From: Azospirillum lipoferum 4B
Lineage (GTDB): Bacteria; Pseudomonadota; Alphaproteobacteria; Azospirillales; Azospirillaceae
Assembly (NCBI RefSeq): GCF_000283655.1
Contig: NC_016588.1
Coordinates: 231,745 to 295,744, forward strand
Length of the DNA: 64,000 bases
Direction: 5' to 3'
The notes under the pieces were generated by a model. The model searched no databases and had not been told where the DNA came from. It saw only the letters and a program-made list of their open reading frames with translations. Made by a program: the position numbers and the translations under genes. Below are positions 1 to 9,455 of the stretch, piece after piece (position 1 is the stretch's first letter; every line of letters starts with the position of its first letter).

Positions 1-177
1 GAGGAAGGCGACAAGGTCAAGATGACCATGCGCTTCCGCGGTCGCGAGATGGCGCACCAGGATCTCGGTCTGAACGTGCTCGTCCGCGTGCGCGACCAGC
101 TCCAGGACATCGCCAAGGTCGAGCAGATGCCCCGGGTCGAAGGCCGCATGATGGTCATGGTGCTGGCCCCGCGCTGA
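1..177 (+). CDS. infC: Translation initiation factor IF-3, C-terminal end (partial)
   Basis: The window opens in frame inside this gene; 58 codons precede the TGA. The visible end runs from [16 protein letters not shown] to [13 protein letters not shown], which is the characteristic C-terminal half of the IF-3 C domain (the beta-alpha-beta unit that binds the 30S subunit and prevents premature 50S joining). The RFRGRE and QD-to-VEGR spacing match the family well. The start codon and N-terminal domain lie outside the window. A GC-rich hairpin with a short T-run follows 32 nt after the stop, so transcription probably ends here and the next gene is a separate unit. Confidence 0.95.
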   Translation, partial: EEGDKVKMTMRFRGREMAHQDLGLNVLVRVRDQLQDIAKVEQMPRVEGRMMVMVLAPR

Positions 178-208
178 GCGCGGGTCCGGCCCTTGCCAAA
201 GGGACCAT

Positions 209-235
209 GCGGGGCGGTCCGCCGCCCCGCCCTTT
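209..235 (+). terminator. Probable intrinsic terminator after infC
   Basis: A perfect 9-bp stem, GCGGGGCGG / CCGCCCCGC, with a 4-nt TCCG loop is followed by CCTTTT. The T-run is short, so termination may be partial. No gene is seen between it and the kinase start at 473. Confidence 0.7.
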
Positions 236-472
236 TCCCCGCCTCTTTTCCCCCCGCCCTATTCCCGTTGCCGGCCCCTTTTTCGACCGGCCCCGGTCCC
301 GGCGATTGAAAATCCGCTCTCACATCTCCCGCAGGCTCTTTTTGGAATATTTCGCGTGATGTGACGGAATAATACCTGACTATTCTCATTGGGTTATTGA
401 CCCTGCCGGCATCGACCGCGGATCATCGGTGGCGTTGTTTCCTCTCCCCCCGTGTTCCGGAAAGTCGTTGTT

Positions 473-2116
473 ATGAAGGTTGAACACGCTGCGTCCGCCT
501 GGGAGCCCATCTCCGGTGAACGGCGGTTCCAGCTGCTGGTCGACAGCGTCGGCGATTACGCGATCTACCTGCTCGACCCGAACGGGATCGTCAGCAGCTG
601 GAATTCCGGAGCCGCAAGTTTCAAGGGCTACAGCGCCGACGAGATCATCGGCCGGCATTTCTCCACCTTCTACATGGACGAGGACCGCGCCGCCGGGCTG
701 CCGCAGCGGGCGCTCGCCACCGCCTTGACCGAGGGCCGCTTCGAGGCGGAGGGCTGGCGCGTGCGCAAGGACGGCACCCGCTTCTGGGCCAGCGTGGTGA
801 TCCGCGCCGTCCGCGACGAGACCGGCACGCTGCTGGGCTTCGCCAAGGTCACCCGCGACCTCACCGAACGCCGCAAGGCCCAGCAGGCGCTGGACGAGGC
901 GCGCGAGGCCCTGGCCCAGGCGCAGAAGATGGAGGCGGTCGGCCAGCTGACCGGCGGCGTCGCCCACGACTTCAACAACCTGCTGCAGGCGATCAGCAGC
1001 AGCCTGGAGCTGATCGAACAGCGGCTGGAGGCCGGGCGCACCGACATCGCCCCCTTCGCCGCCACCGCGCGCGCCGCGGTGGATCGCGCCTCCACCCTGA
1101 CCCGGCGCCTGCTGGCCTTTGCCCGGCGCCAGCCGCTGAAGCCGGAGCGCGCCGACCTGAATGCGCTGGTGGCGGGGCTGTGGGATCTGCTGGGCCGCTC
1201 GGTCGGCGAGACGATCCGGCTGGAGCGCCGGCTGGCGGAGCCGCTGTGGCCGGTCCATGCCGACGTGAACCAGATCGAAAGCGCCCTGCTGAACCTGGTC
1301 ATCAACGCCCGCGACGCCATGCCCGACGCCATGTCCGACGGCGGAACCGTGACGGTGGAGACCGCCAACGCCAGCTTCACCGCCGCCGACCTCGTCAACG
1401 ATCCCGGGGTGGCGCCCGGCGACTATGTGACGATGACCGTGCGCGACAGCGGGACCGGCATGCCGCCGGACGTGCTGGCCCGCGTCTTCGAGCCCTTCTT
1501 CACCACCAAGCCGATCGGCCAGGGCACCGGCCTGGGGCTGAGCCAGCTCTACGGCTTCGCCCGCCAGTCCGACGGCTTTGTCCGCATCGACAGCGCGGTC
1601 GGCCGGGGCACGGCGGTGCATCTGTGCCTGCCGCGCGATCATGCCGCCCCCGCTCCTGCTCCCGCTCCCACCCCCGACAACGCAACCGGACCGGCCGAAA
1701 TCCCCGCCCCGCCGCCGGGGCGGGCCGGGGCCGGCCGCGGCACCGTGCTGGTGGTGGAGGACGAGGCGCTGGTCCGCATGCTGCTGGTGGAGGTGCTGCA
1801 GGGCGACGGCTACACCACGCTGGAGGCCGCCGACGGCACCGGGGCGCTCGCCCGGCTGACCGAAGCCGAAGCGGTCGACCTTCTGGTGACCGATGTCGGG
1901 CTGCCCGGCCTGAACGGCCGCCAGCTGGCGGAGATGGCGCAGGCGCACGCCCCGGATTTGAAGGTGCTGTTCCTGACCGGCTACGCCTTCCAGGCATTGG
2001 ACGACCGGCCCGGCGACGGCGCCCACGGGCTGGGCCGCAACAGGCGGGTGCTGGTCAAGCCGGTTGCGGTCGACGCCTTCCGTGCCATGGTAGGCTCCAT
2101 GCTGTCCGGCCGGTGA
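473..2116 (+). CDS. Hybrid sensor histidine kinase: PAS, HisKA/HATPase, receiver
   Basis: A 547-residue soluble hybrid kinase. A PAS domain covers about residues 16-130 (DPNGIVSSWNSGA, KGYSADEIIGRHFS, PAC-like end ERRKAQQAL). The phosphoacceptor is His165 in [15 protein letters not shown]. The ATPase domain shows the N box [11 protein letters not shown], the G1 box DSGTGMPP, FEPFFTTK and GTGLGLSQ. After an Ala/Pro-rich linker comes a receiver domain starting at VLVVEDEALVRM, with the acceptor Asp near residue 474 (TDVGLPG) and the Lys of LVKP. There is no membrane segment, so the signal is probably sensed in the cytoplasm. I chose ATG 473, preceded by GGAAAG, over the upstream in-frame GTG at 452, which has no Shine-Dalgarno. 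No partner regulator is adjacent and the input signal is unknown. Confidence 0.9.
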   Translation: MKVEHAASAWEPISGERRFQLLVDSVGDYAIYLLDPNGIVSSWNSGAASFKGYSADEIIGRHFSTFYMDEDRAAGLPQRALATALTEGRFEAEGWRVRKDGTRFWASVVIRAVRDETGTLLGFAKVTRDLTERRKAQQALDEAREALAQAQKMEAVGQLTGGVAHDFNNLLQAISSSLELIEQRLEAGRTDIAPFAATARAAVDRASTLTRRLLAFARRQPLKPERADLNALVAGLWDLLGRSVGETIRLERRLAEPLWPVHADVNQIESALLNLVINARDAMPDAMSDGGTVTVETANASFTAADLVNDPGVAPGDYVTMTVRDSGTGMPPDVLARVFEPFFTTKPIGQGTGLGLSQLYGFARQSDGFVRIDSAVGRGTAVHLCLPRDHAAPAPAPAPTPDNATGPAEIPAPPPGRAGAGRGTVLVVEDEALVRMLLVEVLQGDGYTTLEAADGTGALARLTEAEAVDLLVTDVGLPGLNGRQLAEMAQAHAPDLKVLFLTGYAFQALDDRPGDGAHGLGRNRRVLVKPVAVDAFRAMVGSMLSGR

Positions 2117-2241
2117 CGCCCGCCGCAGGACGCCCTCTTCGCCCGCCCTCTCTGCCCGCCCTCTTCGCCCCATGGGGGAAACCACAAAGCCGACAGCGCC
2201 CGTGCCGCAGCGGGGCTGCGCCAACCGCCGGACCTGAGACG

Positions 2242-3468
2242 ATGCCCCTGCTCGCCCGTGCTTCGACGCTGCTGCTCTCCCTGACCGCCTTTGCGGCCCT
2301 GCTGGCCGCGATCCTGCTGGCTTCGCAGCCGGCCTGGGCCAAGGGCAGCCGCAAGGCGGGCTGGTCGCCGGTGGCGGCGGAGATCCTGATGGAGGCGGGC
2401 AGCGGCAAGGTCCTGCGGGCGCGCAACGCCGACACCCTGACCTATCCGGCGTCGCTGACCAAGATGATGACGCTGATGCTGACCTTCGAGGCGTTGGACC
2501 GCGGCACGCTGCGGCCGGACCAGCGGCTGGTGGTGTCGAAGCATGCGGCCTCGATGCCGCCCTCGCGGCTGTGGCTGGCGCCCGGCAGCACCATCACGGT
2601 GGAGCAGGCGATCCTGGCCCTGGTCACCCGCTCGGCCAACGACGCCGCGGTGGTGCTGGCGGAGGCGCTGGGCGGCAGCGAGCCGGCCTTCGCCGGCAAG
2701 ATGACGGCGCGTGCCCGCGCGCTCGGCATGCGGCGCACGGTGTTCCGCAACGCGTCGGGCCTGCCCGACCGGCTGCAGCGGACGACGGCGCGCGACATGG
2801 CGATCCTGTCCCGCGCGCTGATCCGCCGCCATGCCGGCCACTACGCCTATTTCCAGCGCCGCAGCTTCGACTGGCAGGGCACGACGGTCTATGGCCACAA
2901 CCGCCTGATGGCGCGCTATCCCGGCATGGACGGCATCAAGACCGGCTACATCGCCGCGTCCGGCTTCAACCTCGCCGCCTCGGCCGTGCGGGACGGCCGC
3001 CGCCTGATCGCCGTGGTGATGGGCGGCCACAGCGCCGCCACCCGCGACGACCGCGTCGCCGACCTGCTCGACATCGGCTTCAAGCGCCCGACCAGCCCGG
3101 CCAGGCCGGCGCCCGCCACCCCGGATCTGGTCATCACCCGAAAGAGCTCGTCGGCCGCCGAACGCAGCACGGCGGTGAGCGTCGCCGTGCCCTCCGCCAA
3201 ACCTTCCACCGGGTCCGCTGGCGGGTCCGCCGCCGGCTCCTGGTCCATCCAGGTCGGCGCCTTCGCCAGCCGTGCCGCCGCGGCGCGCAGCGCCGGCGTC
3301 ACCGCCAGGCGCCTGGGGGCGCTCGCCGCCGGCGCCAGCCCCGAGATCGTCCGTTCCGGCGGCCTCTACAAGGCCCGGCTGACCGGCTTTCCCGCCGCGA
3401 ATGCCGACGCCGCCTGCGCCACCCTGAAGGCCGCCGGCCATGGCTGCTTCGCGGTGCAGGGGCGCTGA
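2242..3468 (+). CDS. dacA: D-alanyl-D-alanine carboxypeptidase (PBP5/6 type) with C-terminal SPOR domain
   Basis: A 408-residue exported serine peptidase (S11) that trims the terminal D-Ala of peptidoglycan stem pentapeptides. The N-terminal hydrophobic stretch (about residues 8-33, ending QPAWA) is a signal peptide or anchor. All three penicillin-binding motifs are present: S71-L-T-K74, S131-A-N133 and K233-T-G235. From about residue 335 (GSWSIQVGAFASRAAAARSA) the protein has a SPOR domain, which binds denuded septal glycan strands, so this copy is probably recruited to the division site. The usual PBP5 C-terminal amphipathic helix is replaced by this domain. The true start is the ATG at 2242, because the signal peptide begins there. 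It follows the kinase by 125 nt and converges on a second kinase 43 nt downstream. The symbol is by family only. Confidence 0.93.
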   Translation: MPLLARASTLLLSLTAFAALLAAILLASQPAWAKGSRKAGWSPVAAEILMEAGSGKVLRARNADTLTYPASLTKMMTLMLTFEALDRGTLRPDQRLVVSKHAASMPPSRLWLAPGSTITVEQAILALVTRSANDAAVVLAEALGGSEPAFAGKMTARARALGMRRTVFRNASGLPDRLQRTTARDMAILSRALIRRHAGHYAYFQRRSFDWQGTTVYGHNRLMARYPGMDGIKTGYIAASGFNLAASAVRDGRRLIAVVMGGHSAATRDDRVADLLDIGFKRPTSPARPAPATPDLVITRKSSSAAERSTAVSVAVPSAKPSTGSAGGSAAGSWSIQVGAFASRAAAARSAGVTARRLGALAAGASPEIVRSGGLYKARLTGFPAANADAACATLKAAGHGCFAVQGR

Positions 3469-3511
3469 CCGGGACTCCCCGTCGCCTGCGCCGCCCCCCT
3501 ACAGCGCCCCC

Positions 3512-5758
3512 CTACAGCGCCGCCATGATGTGCCCGATCAGCGCCGGGGGCGGGATGGGCTTGGACAGGATGCGGATGCCGGGTTCGGTGGCCAGATCCT
3601 GCAATTCCGCCTTTTCGGCATAGCCGGTGACGATCAGGACCGGCAGATCGCGGCGGTGATGGCGGGCGAGGCGGGCCAGATCGGCCCCGGTCATGCCGGG
3701 CATGGCGAAGTCGGTGACCAGGATGCCGATCCCGTCGTCCGCCTCCAGCAGGGCCAGGGCTTCTTCGCCGGTGGCGGCCTCCGTCACCGTCATGCCGGCC
3801 TCGGCCAGCACCGCGGCGTTCGCCATGCGGACCAGGACATCGTCCTCCACCAGCAGGATGCGGGTGCCGCCGGACGGCAGGGGCGGCGGTTCGGCATTGG
3901 CGGAAGCGAAAGCGGCGGAAACGGCAGCGGCGGGCGTTCCGGGCGCAGGATGGTCCTTCGGATCGGCGGGGGAATGGGGCAGGTACAAGGTGACGGCGGT
4001 GCCAAGCCCCGGATGGCTTTCCAGCCGCATGCCGCCGCCGGACTGGGCGGTCAGGCCATGCACCATGCTCAGCCCCAGCCCGCTGCCCTGCCCCACCGGC
4101 TTGGTGGTGAAGAAGGGCTCGCAGGCCCGCGCCAGCACGTCCGGCGGCATGCCGGCCCCGCTGTCGCGCACGGTCACGGCGACATAGCCGCCGGGCGCCA
4201 GGGCGGGGGAAATCCCCTCGTCCGCTGTTTTGCCGTCCGCTGCCTTGCCGTCCGCCGCCTTGCCCTCCACCGACAGGCCGGTGACGGCGATAGTCAGGGT
4301 GCCGCCGTCCGGCATGGCGTCGCGGGCGTTGATGGCGAGGTTCAGCAGGGCGATGTCGAACTGGTGGGGATCGACCAGGGCCGGCGGCACGGCGGCGTCC
4401 CGGTCGATGCGGATGCGGATGGCGCCGCCCAGCGTGCGTTCCAGCAGCGTGGCCATTCCCGCCACCTGGGCGCCGAGGTCGACCGGCGCCGGGGCCAGCC
4501 GCTGGCGGCGGGCGAAGGCCAGCAGATGCTGGGTCAGGGTGGCGCCGCGGTCGACCGCCTGGCTTGCGACCTGCAGCGCCTGACGGGTTTCCGTCCTCCG
4601 GACCTCGCCGCCGGCCTCCAGCAGATGCAGGGCGGAGCGCACCGCCTGCAGCAGGTTGTTGAAGTCGTGGGCCACCCCGCCGGTCAGCTGGCCCAGCGCC
4701 TCCATCTTCTGCAACTGGCGGACATGCTCCTCCGCCTCGTCGCGGGCCTGCACCGCCTGCCGGCGTTCGCCGAGCGCGCGGTTGGCGGCCTCGTAGGCGA
4801 GGAACTGGCGCGCCATCGCCCACAGCATCAGGGCGAGCGCCATCGCGCTGACCAGCCCGGCGGCGGCGATGACCATCGCCTGGCTCTGCCAGCGGGCCAG
4901 GACCTCCGCCCGCGTCCGGCTGACCCCGACCACCAGGGGATAGTTGCGCAGCACCTGGAAGGACAGGATGCGGTCCTTGCCGTCGAGCGACCGTGAGGAC
5001 ACGAGGGTGCCGGATTCCCGGTGGGCGATCCGTTCGGCGACCTCGGGGCTGGCGGCGATGGTCCCGATCTTGTCCGGTACCGCCGGGAAGCGCGCCAGCA
5101 GCATGCCGTCGCGCCACCACAGGCTGAAGCCGCTGCCCGGCGTGACATGGAGGCTGCGGTAGAGCTCCTCGAAATAGGACAGCCGGATGGCGCCGACCAC
5201 CAGACCCGACAGCCCCCCGTCCGGGCCGTTGACGCGGCGGGCGATGTAGAGCGTCCATTCCCCGGTGGCCAGGCTCTTCGCCGGCCGGCTGACGTAGACC
5301 CGTCCGGGATCCTCGTCCTTGAGCGCGCGGAAATAGTCGCGCTGCGACAGGTCGAGCGCCGGGGCCGGGAACTGGCGGGTGAAGTTGATCAGGCTGCCGT
5401 CGGCGGCGATCAGGCTCAGCGCCTCCATCTGCGGCAGGCCGGACGCCTTGGCCTTCAGGATCTCGTAGACCTGCCGGTCCGCCCGCAGACGATTGAACGC
5501 CTCGGGGCTGCGCCGGTTTTCCGGGGGGATCTGCTCGGCGACCCCGTCGACGGTCAGGATGATCCCTTCGAGGGTGCGCGCCGCCTGCTCGGCCAGCGAG
5601 GCGTTGAGCGTGCGCAGGCCCAGCGCGGCCTCCGCCACCGTCTCGTCATGCAGCCGGTCCAGGATCGCCGCGGTGCCGCCGCACAGCGCCGCCAGCACCA
5701 CCCCGCCGAGCGCCACGATCCGCTGGAGCGGACGGTTGGTCCTCAGAAGCCGCAGCAT
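3512..5758 (-). CDS. Membrane hybrid sensor histidine kinase with periplasmic Cache-type sensor and receiver
   Basis: A 748-residue kinase. Two membrane segments (about 11-33 and 293-315) bracket a ~255-residue periplasmic region with features of a dCache sensor ([61 protein letters not shown]). A short coiled linker leads to the H box ([13 protein letters not shown], His364), then the N box [11 protein letters not shown]1 [16 protein letters not shown]-like CEPFFTTK and [10 protein letters not shown]-terminal receiver ([20 protein letters not shown] with Asp near 683, LSKP) completes it. The ATG at 5758 starts directly before the first membrane helix; the longer open frame upstream is low-complexity Gly/Thr and is rejected. 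A short [16 protein letters not shown] repeat lies in the ATPase domain. The ligand is unknown. Confidence 0.9.
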   Translation of the reverse strand: MLRLLRTNRPLQRIVALGGVVLAALCGGTAAILDRLHDETVAEAALGLRTLNASLAEQAARTLEGIILTVDGVAEQIPPENRRSPEAFNRLRADRQVYEILKAKASGLPQMEALSLIAADGSLINFTRQFPAPALDLSQRDYFRALKDEDPGRVYVSRPAKSLATGEWTLYIARRVNGPDGGLSGLVVGAIRLSYFEELYRSLHVTPGSGFSLWWRDGMLLARFPAVPDKIGTIAASPEVAERIAHRESGTLVSSRSLDGKDRILSFQVLRNYPLVVGVSRTRAEVLARWQSQAMVIAAAGLVSAMALALMLWAMARQFLAYEAANRALGERRQAVQARDEAEEHVRQLQKMEALGQLTGGVAHDFNNLLQAVRSALHLLEAGGEVRRTETRQALQVASQAVDRGATLTQHLLAFARRQRLAPAPVDLGAQVAGMATLLERTLGGAIRIRIDRDAAVPPALVDPHQFDIALLNLAINARDAMPDGGTLTIAVTGLSVEGKAADGKAADGKTADEGISPALAPGGYVAVTVRDSGAGMPPDVLARACEPFFTTKPVGQGSGLGLSMVHGLTAQSGGGMRLESHPGLGTAVTLYLPHSPADPKDHPAPGTPAAAVSAAFASANAEPPPLPSGGTRILLVEDDVLVRMANAAVLAEAGMTVTEAATGEEALALLEADDGIGILVTDFAMPGMTGADLARLARHHRRDLPVLIVTGYAEKAELQDLATEPGIRILSKPIPPPALIGHIMAAL

Positions 5759-6036
5759 GACGCCCGTGTCCGGTCCGCCGTCACCGCCGGTCCCGCACCC
5801 GGTCCCGCACCCCTGCCCCGCCCTGTTTCCGTAACCGTCTCCATGGCGCTCCGTTCCTTCCGTGCCGGCCTTATGGCACCCACCCGCCGGAGGCACGGAA
5901 GGTTTCGACACTACACGAATCCGACTATAAACACCCCTGTCGGCCGGGCAACCGGTTCCAGGTCATAGAGGCTCGCGGAGGCTGCGACGCTTCGTCCCGG
6001 CGGTCCCCGATATCAACTCTCCCCCGATATCCGCTC

Positions 6037-6489
6037 TCAGTGCCGCTCATGCAGGCAATGGGCGTGGTCGGCCAGCACTTCGATCACGTGGCAGCTGCGC
6101 ACCTCGCCTTGGGCGCAGCCCTCCACCATCCGCCGCACCTCGTCGCGCAGGGCTTCCAGCCGGGTGATCCTGGACTCGATCTCGGCCAGATGCGCGCGGG
6201 CCAGCACGTCGGCCTCGTGGCAGGGCCGGCCCGGATCGTCGGCCAGGGTCAGGAGCTGGCGGATCGCCTCCACCTCGAAGCCCAGCTCGCGGGCATGACG
6301 GATGAAGCGCAGGCGGCGGACCGACGCCTCGTCGTAGGTGCGCCGGTTGCTGCCGGTGCGCGGCGCTTCCGGCAGCAGGCCGATGCTCTCGTAATAGCGG
6401 ACGGTCGGGATCTTCACGCCGGTCCGCTTGGCGAGCGCACCGATGGTCAGGGCCGAAGTGGGGGCCGAAGTGGGAGCCGATGCGGGCAT
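6037..6489 (-). CDS. MerR-family metal-responsive regulator (ZntR/CadR/PbrR type)
   Basis: A 150-residue MerR activator. The winged HTH is clear (LTIGALAKRTGVKIPTVRYYE, then GLLPEAPRTGSNRRTYDE). The dimerisation helix follows (EIESRITRLEALRDEVRRM). Candidate metal ligands are the Cys in GRPCHEAD, at the position used by ZntR/CadR/PbrR, and a C-terminal set: CAQGEVRSCH, HAHCLHERH. This favours a divalent ion (Zn, Cd or Pb) over Cu(I) sensing, as does the divergent neighbour, a P1B-2-type ATPase. The start at 6489 precedes the conserved N-terminus; the longer frame would run through the shared promoter. It should distort the 19-bp-spaced promoter at 6506-6536 when metal-bound. Which metal is preferred cannot be read from sequence. 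Confidence 0.92.
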   Translation of the reverse strand: MPASAPTSAPTSALTIGALAKRTGVKIPTVRYYESIGLLPEAPRTGSNRRTYDEASVRRLRFIRHARELGFEVEAIRQLLTLADDPGRPCHEADVLARAHLAEIESRITRLEALRDEVRRMVEGCAQGEVRSCHVIEVLADHAHCLHERH

Positions 6490-6505
6490 GGCGGTCTTTT
6501 TCCTC

Positions 6506-6536
6506 TTGATCCTCCAGTCGCTGGAGATTTTAGGCT
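6506..6536 (+). promoter_or_regulatory. MerR-type promoter/operator for the metal ATPase
   Basis: TTGATC (-35, 6506-6511) and TAGGCT (-10, 6531-6536) are separated by 19 bp, the overlong spacer typical of MerR-activated promoters. The spacer contains a perfect 6-bp dyad, CTCCAG-TCG-CTGGAG (6512-6526), the expected MerR dimer site. It lies 17-75 nt from the divergent regulator and ATPase starts. Confidence 0.85.
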
Positions 6537-6580
6537 CATGCGACGCTGCCGACAACGCACCAGGATCGAGGAGCTTCGCC

Positions 6581-8869
6581 ATGCATGGAATGGAGGATAG
6601 GGTCCGGAGCGGGGACACCGCCTTGCGCACCAGCCGCTACCGGGTCTCCGGCATGGATTGCGGGTCCTGTGCCGCCAAGATCGAGACCGCCTTGCGCCGG
6701 GTGCCGGGCATCCGCGAGGTGCGGGTGTCGGTGCCGGGCGGAACGGTGACCATCTCCCACGAGGCGGCTCTGGGCGTGGACGCCGTCGTCCGGCCGCTGG
6801 CCGCCCTCGGCTATGGCGCCGCCCCCGCCGATCCGGCGGCGGAGACCGCGGCGCCCGCCTGCGGCGGGGGCTGCTGCGGGCCTGCCCATTCCGATGCCGG
6901 CCATTCCCCCACCCATGCCGATCCGGTCGAGGCGCCCCCGGTCGAGGCGCCCCCGGTCGAGGCGCCGTGGTGGCGCGGGCGCAAGGCGGTGCTGACGCTG
7001 GCGGCCGGCGCCGCGCTTGGCGCCGCGACGTTTCTCGGCCTGCTGGTGCCGGAGACGGAGGGCTGGGCCTTCCCGCTGGCGCTGATGGTCGGGCTGGTCC
7101 CGGTGGCGCGCCGCGCCCTGGCGGCGGCGCGGGCCGGCACGCCCTTTTCCATCGAGACGCTGATGACGGTCGCCGCCGTCGGCGCGCTCGTCATCGGCGC
7201 GGTGGAGGAGGCGGCGACGGTCCTGGTCCTCTTCCTGGTCGGCGAATTGCTGGAAGGGGTGGCGGCCGGGCGGGCGCGGGCGGGCATCCGCGGCCTGACG
7301 GCGCTGGTCCCCGACACGGCCCTGATCGAGCAGCACGGCGCCGCCCCGCGGGCCGTTCCCGCCGCCGGGCTGGCGGTCGGCTCCGTCATCCTGGTCCGCC
7401 CCGGCGACCGGGTGGCGGCCGACGGGATCGTGCTGTCCGGCAGCAGCGCCGTCGACGAATCCCCTGTCACCGGGGAGAGCATGCCGAAACCCAAGGGTGC
7501 CGGCGATCCCGTCTTCGCCGGCACCATCAACGCCGACGGTGCGCTGCGCGTCCGCGTCACCGCCGCGGCGCGCGACAACACCATCGCCCGCATCGTCCGG
7601 CTGGTGGAGGAGGCGCAGGAGAGCAAGGCCCCGACCGAGCGGCTGATCGACCGCTTCGCCCGCCTCTACACGCCGGGCATCGTCGCGGTGGCGGTCCTGG
7701 TCGCCGTGGTGCCGCCGCTGGTATTCGGCGGTGGCTGGACCGAGTGGATCTACCGCGCCCTGGCCGTCCTGCTGATCGGCTGCCCCTGCGCGCTGGTGAT
7801 CTCCACCCCGGCGGCCATCGCGGCCGGCCTGTCCAACGGCGCCCGGCGCGGCCTGCTGCTGAAGGGCGGCGCGGTGCTGGAGGCGCTCGGCCGCATCACC
7901 ACCGTCGCCTTCGACAAGACCGGCACCCTGACGGAGGGCAAGCCCCGCGTCACCGACCTGATCCCCTTCGGCGGGAGCGAGGGCGCTGGGAGCGGGAGCG
8001 GGGGCGGCGGAAGCGGGGGCGGCGTGAGCGAGGCGGAACTGCTGGCCGCCGCCGCGGCGCTGGAGGCCGGGTCGAGCCACCCGCTGGCCCGCGCCATCCT
8101 GGCCGCGGCGGCGGAGCGTGGCATCGCCCCGCCAGCGGCGGACGAGGTCACCGCCCTGCCCGGCGCCGGGCTGCAGGGCCGGGTCGGCGGGCTTGCGGTG
8201 GCACTGCTGTCGCCGAAGGCCGCCGACCCGTTGCTGACCGCGGAACAGGCGGAGCGGATCGCTGCCCTGGCTCAGGCCGGCAAGACGGTCTCGGTCCTGC
8301 TGGTTGAAGGGCGGGCCGCCGGGCTGATCGCGCTGCGCGACGAACCGCGCGCCGACGCCCGCCAGGGCATCGAGGCGCTGGAGCGTGCCGGCATCCGCTC
8401 GCTGATGGTCACCGGCGACACGGTCGGGACCGCCGGGGCGGTCGCCGGCATGCTGGGGGTGGAGGCGCATGCCCAGCTGCTGCCGGAGGACAAGCTGCGC
8501 ATCGTCCGCGACCTTCAGGCCGGCGGGCAGCGGGTGGCGAAGGTCGGCGACGGCATCAACGACGCCCCGGCGCTCGCCGCCGCCGATGTCGGCATCGCGA
8601 TGGGCGGCGGCACCGACGTGGCGCTGGAGACGGCCGACGCCGCCATCCTGCACGGCCTGGTCGGCGACGTGGCGGCGATGGTGGCGTTGTCACGCCGCAC
8701 CATGGCCAACATACGGCAAAACATCGCACTGGCCCTGGGCTTGAAGGCGGTGTTCCTGGTGACCACCGTTCTTGGCGTCACCGGGCTGTGGCCCGCGATC
8801 CTGGCGGACACCGGCGCCACCGTGCTGGTCACCGCCAATGCCCTGAGGCTTCTGTCCGTCCGCTCCTGA
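6581..8869 (+). CDS. zntA: P1B-type heavy-metal-exporting ATPase (Zn2+/Cd2+/Pb2+)
   Basis: A 762-residue inner-membrane P-type ATPase that exports soft divalent cations at the cost of ATP. The N-terminus holds one HMA metal-binding domain (GMDCGSCAAKIE, Cys27 and Cys30), then a Cys/His-rich linker (CGGGCCGPAHSD, GHSPTHAD) and three copies of VEAPP. Core motifs are TGE (SPVTGESMPK), the membrane CPC (Cys401-Pro-Cys403), the phosphorylated DKTGTL (Asp445), the P1B-specific HP in SSHPLARAI, and GDGINDAPAL. The CPC and HMA pattern plus the ZntR-like regulator point to the ZntA/CadA subgroup rather than copper ATPases. ATG 6581 has CGAGGAGC 6-7 nt upstream; the longer frame reads through the operator. 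Gly-rich GSGSGGGGSGGG occurs in the ATP-binding region. The metal is inferred from context. Confidence 0.93.
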   Translation: MHGMEDRVRSGDTALRTSRYRVSGMDCGSCAAKIETALRRVPGIREVRVSVPGGTVTISHEAALGVDAVVRPLAALGYGAAPADPAAETAAPACGGGCCGPAHSDAGHSPTHADPVEAPPVEAPPVEAPWWRGRKAVLTLAAGAALGAATFLGLLVPETEGWAFPLALMVGLVPVARRALAAARAGTPFSIETLMTVAAVGALVIGAVEEAATVLVLFLVGELLEGVAAGRARAGIRGLTALVPDTALIEQHGAAPRAVPAAGLAVGSVILVRPGDRVAADGIVLSGSSAVDESPVTGESMPKPKGAGDPVFAGTINADGALRVRVTAAARDNTIARIVRLVEEAQESKAPTERLIDRFARLYTPGIVAVAVLVAVVPPLVFGGGWTEWIYRALAVLLIGCPCALVISTPAAIAAGLSNGARRGLLLKGGAVLEALGRITTVAFDKTGTLTEGKPRVTDLIPFGGSEGAGSGSGGGGSGGGVSEAELLAAAAALEAGSSHPLARAILAAAAERGIAPPAADEVTALPGAGLQGRVGGLAVALLSPKAADPLLTAEQAERIAALAQAGKTVSVLLVEGRAAGLIALRDEPRADARQGIEALERAGIRSLMVTGDTVGTAGAVAGMLGVEAHAQLLPEDKLRIVRDLQAGGQRVAKVGDGINDAPALAAADVGIAMGGGTDVALETADAAILHGLVGDVAAMVALSRRTMANIRQNIALALGLKAVFLVTTVLGVTGLWPAILADTGATVLVTANALRLLSVRS

Positions 8870-8909
8870 GCGGATGAGGCAAGACACCGATATGATTTGG
8901 AGAGTTCCG

Positions 8910-9401
8910 ATGAAGATGACGCGGCGGACGATGGTGTGGGGGGCGGCCCAGGGAGCGCTGATGGCCGTCCTGACGCTCGGCCTCGGAGCCGTGGCGCTGC
9001 CGGACATGGTCCGCGCCGCCGCCCCTGCTGCCGCTGCGGCGGTGGAGGTCTGGAAGTCCGCGGGCTGCGAATGCTGCGACGGCTGGGTGCGGCACATGCG
9101 CGCGGCGGGCTTCGACGTCACCGTCCACACCGTCGACGACATGACGCCGGTGAAGCAGGCCGCCGGGGTGCCGGACGAGCTGGGCTCCTGCCACACCGCG
9201 CGGGTCGGCGGCTATGTGCTGGAAGGCCATGTGCCGGCCGCCGACGTGACGCGCCTGCTGGCCGAGCGGCCCCAGGCCCGCGGGCTGTCGGTGCCCGGCA
9301 TGCCGCAGGACGCCCCCGGCATGGACATGGGCACCGGCCAGCCCTATCGGGTCGTGCTGTTCGGCGGTGCCGGCGGGCCGCAGGTCTTCGCCCGCCATTG
9401 A
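8910..9401 (+). CDS. DUF411-family exported metal-binding protein
   Basis: A 163-residue protein of the DUF411 (CopG-like) family, often found in copper or heavy-metal resistance loci. The N-terminus has a twin-arginine-like start (MTRRTMVWGAAQ) and a hydrophobic stretch ending near VRAAAPA, so it is probably periplasmic. The mature part begins VEVWKSAGCECCDGWVRHM, a Cx(1)CC site, followed by GSCHTARVGGYVLEGHVPAADVTRLL, the family signature with a further Cys/His pair. Met-rich MPQDAPGMDMG near the end could also bind metal. It starts 40 nt after the ATPase and is likely co-transcribed. ATG 8910 is chosen because GGAG lies at 8899-8902. The biochemical role of the family is not established. 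Confidence 0.85.
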   Translation: MKMTRRTMVWGAAQGALMAVLTLGLGAVALPDMVRAAAPAAAAAVEVWKSAGCECCDGWVRHMRAAGFDVTVHTVDDMTPVKQAAGVPDELGSCHTARVGGYVLEGHVPAADVTRLLAERPQARGLSVPGMPQDAPGMDMGTGQPYRVVLFGGAGGPQVFARH

Positions 9402-9455
9402 TGCCGGCGGGGCCAAGAAGAGGTGGCTGTCACGCGGCCTTGATGGTCGCGGCGA

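Noticed and set aside
386-2224. A 612-codon minus-strand frame opposite the first kinase
   Set aside because: The plus strand has the full PAS-HisKA-ATPase-receiver order; the minus frame is Gly/Arg/Ala-rich with no motif.
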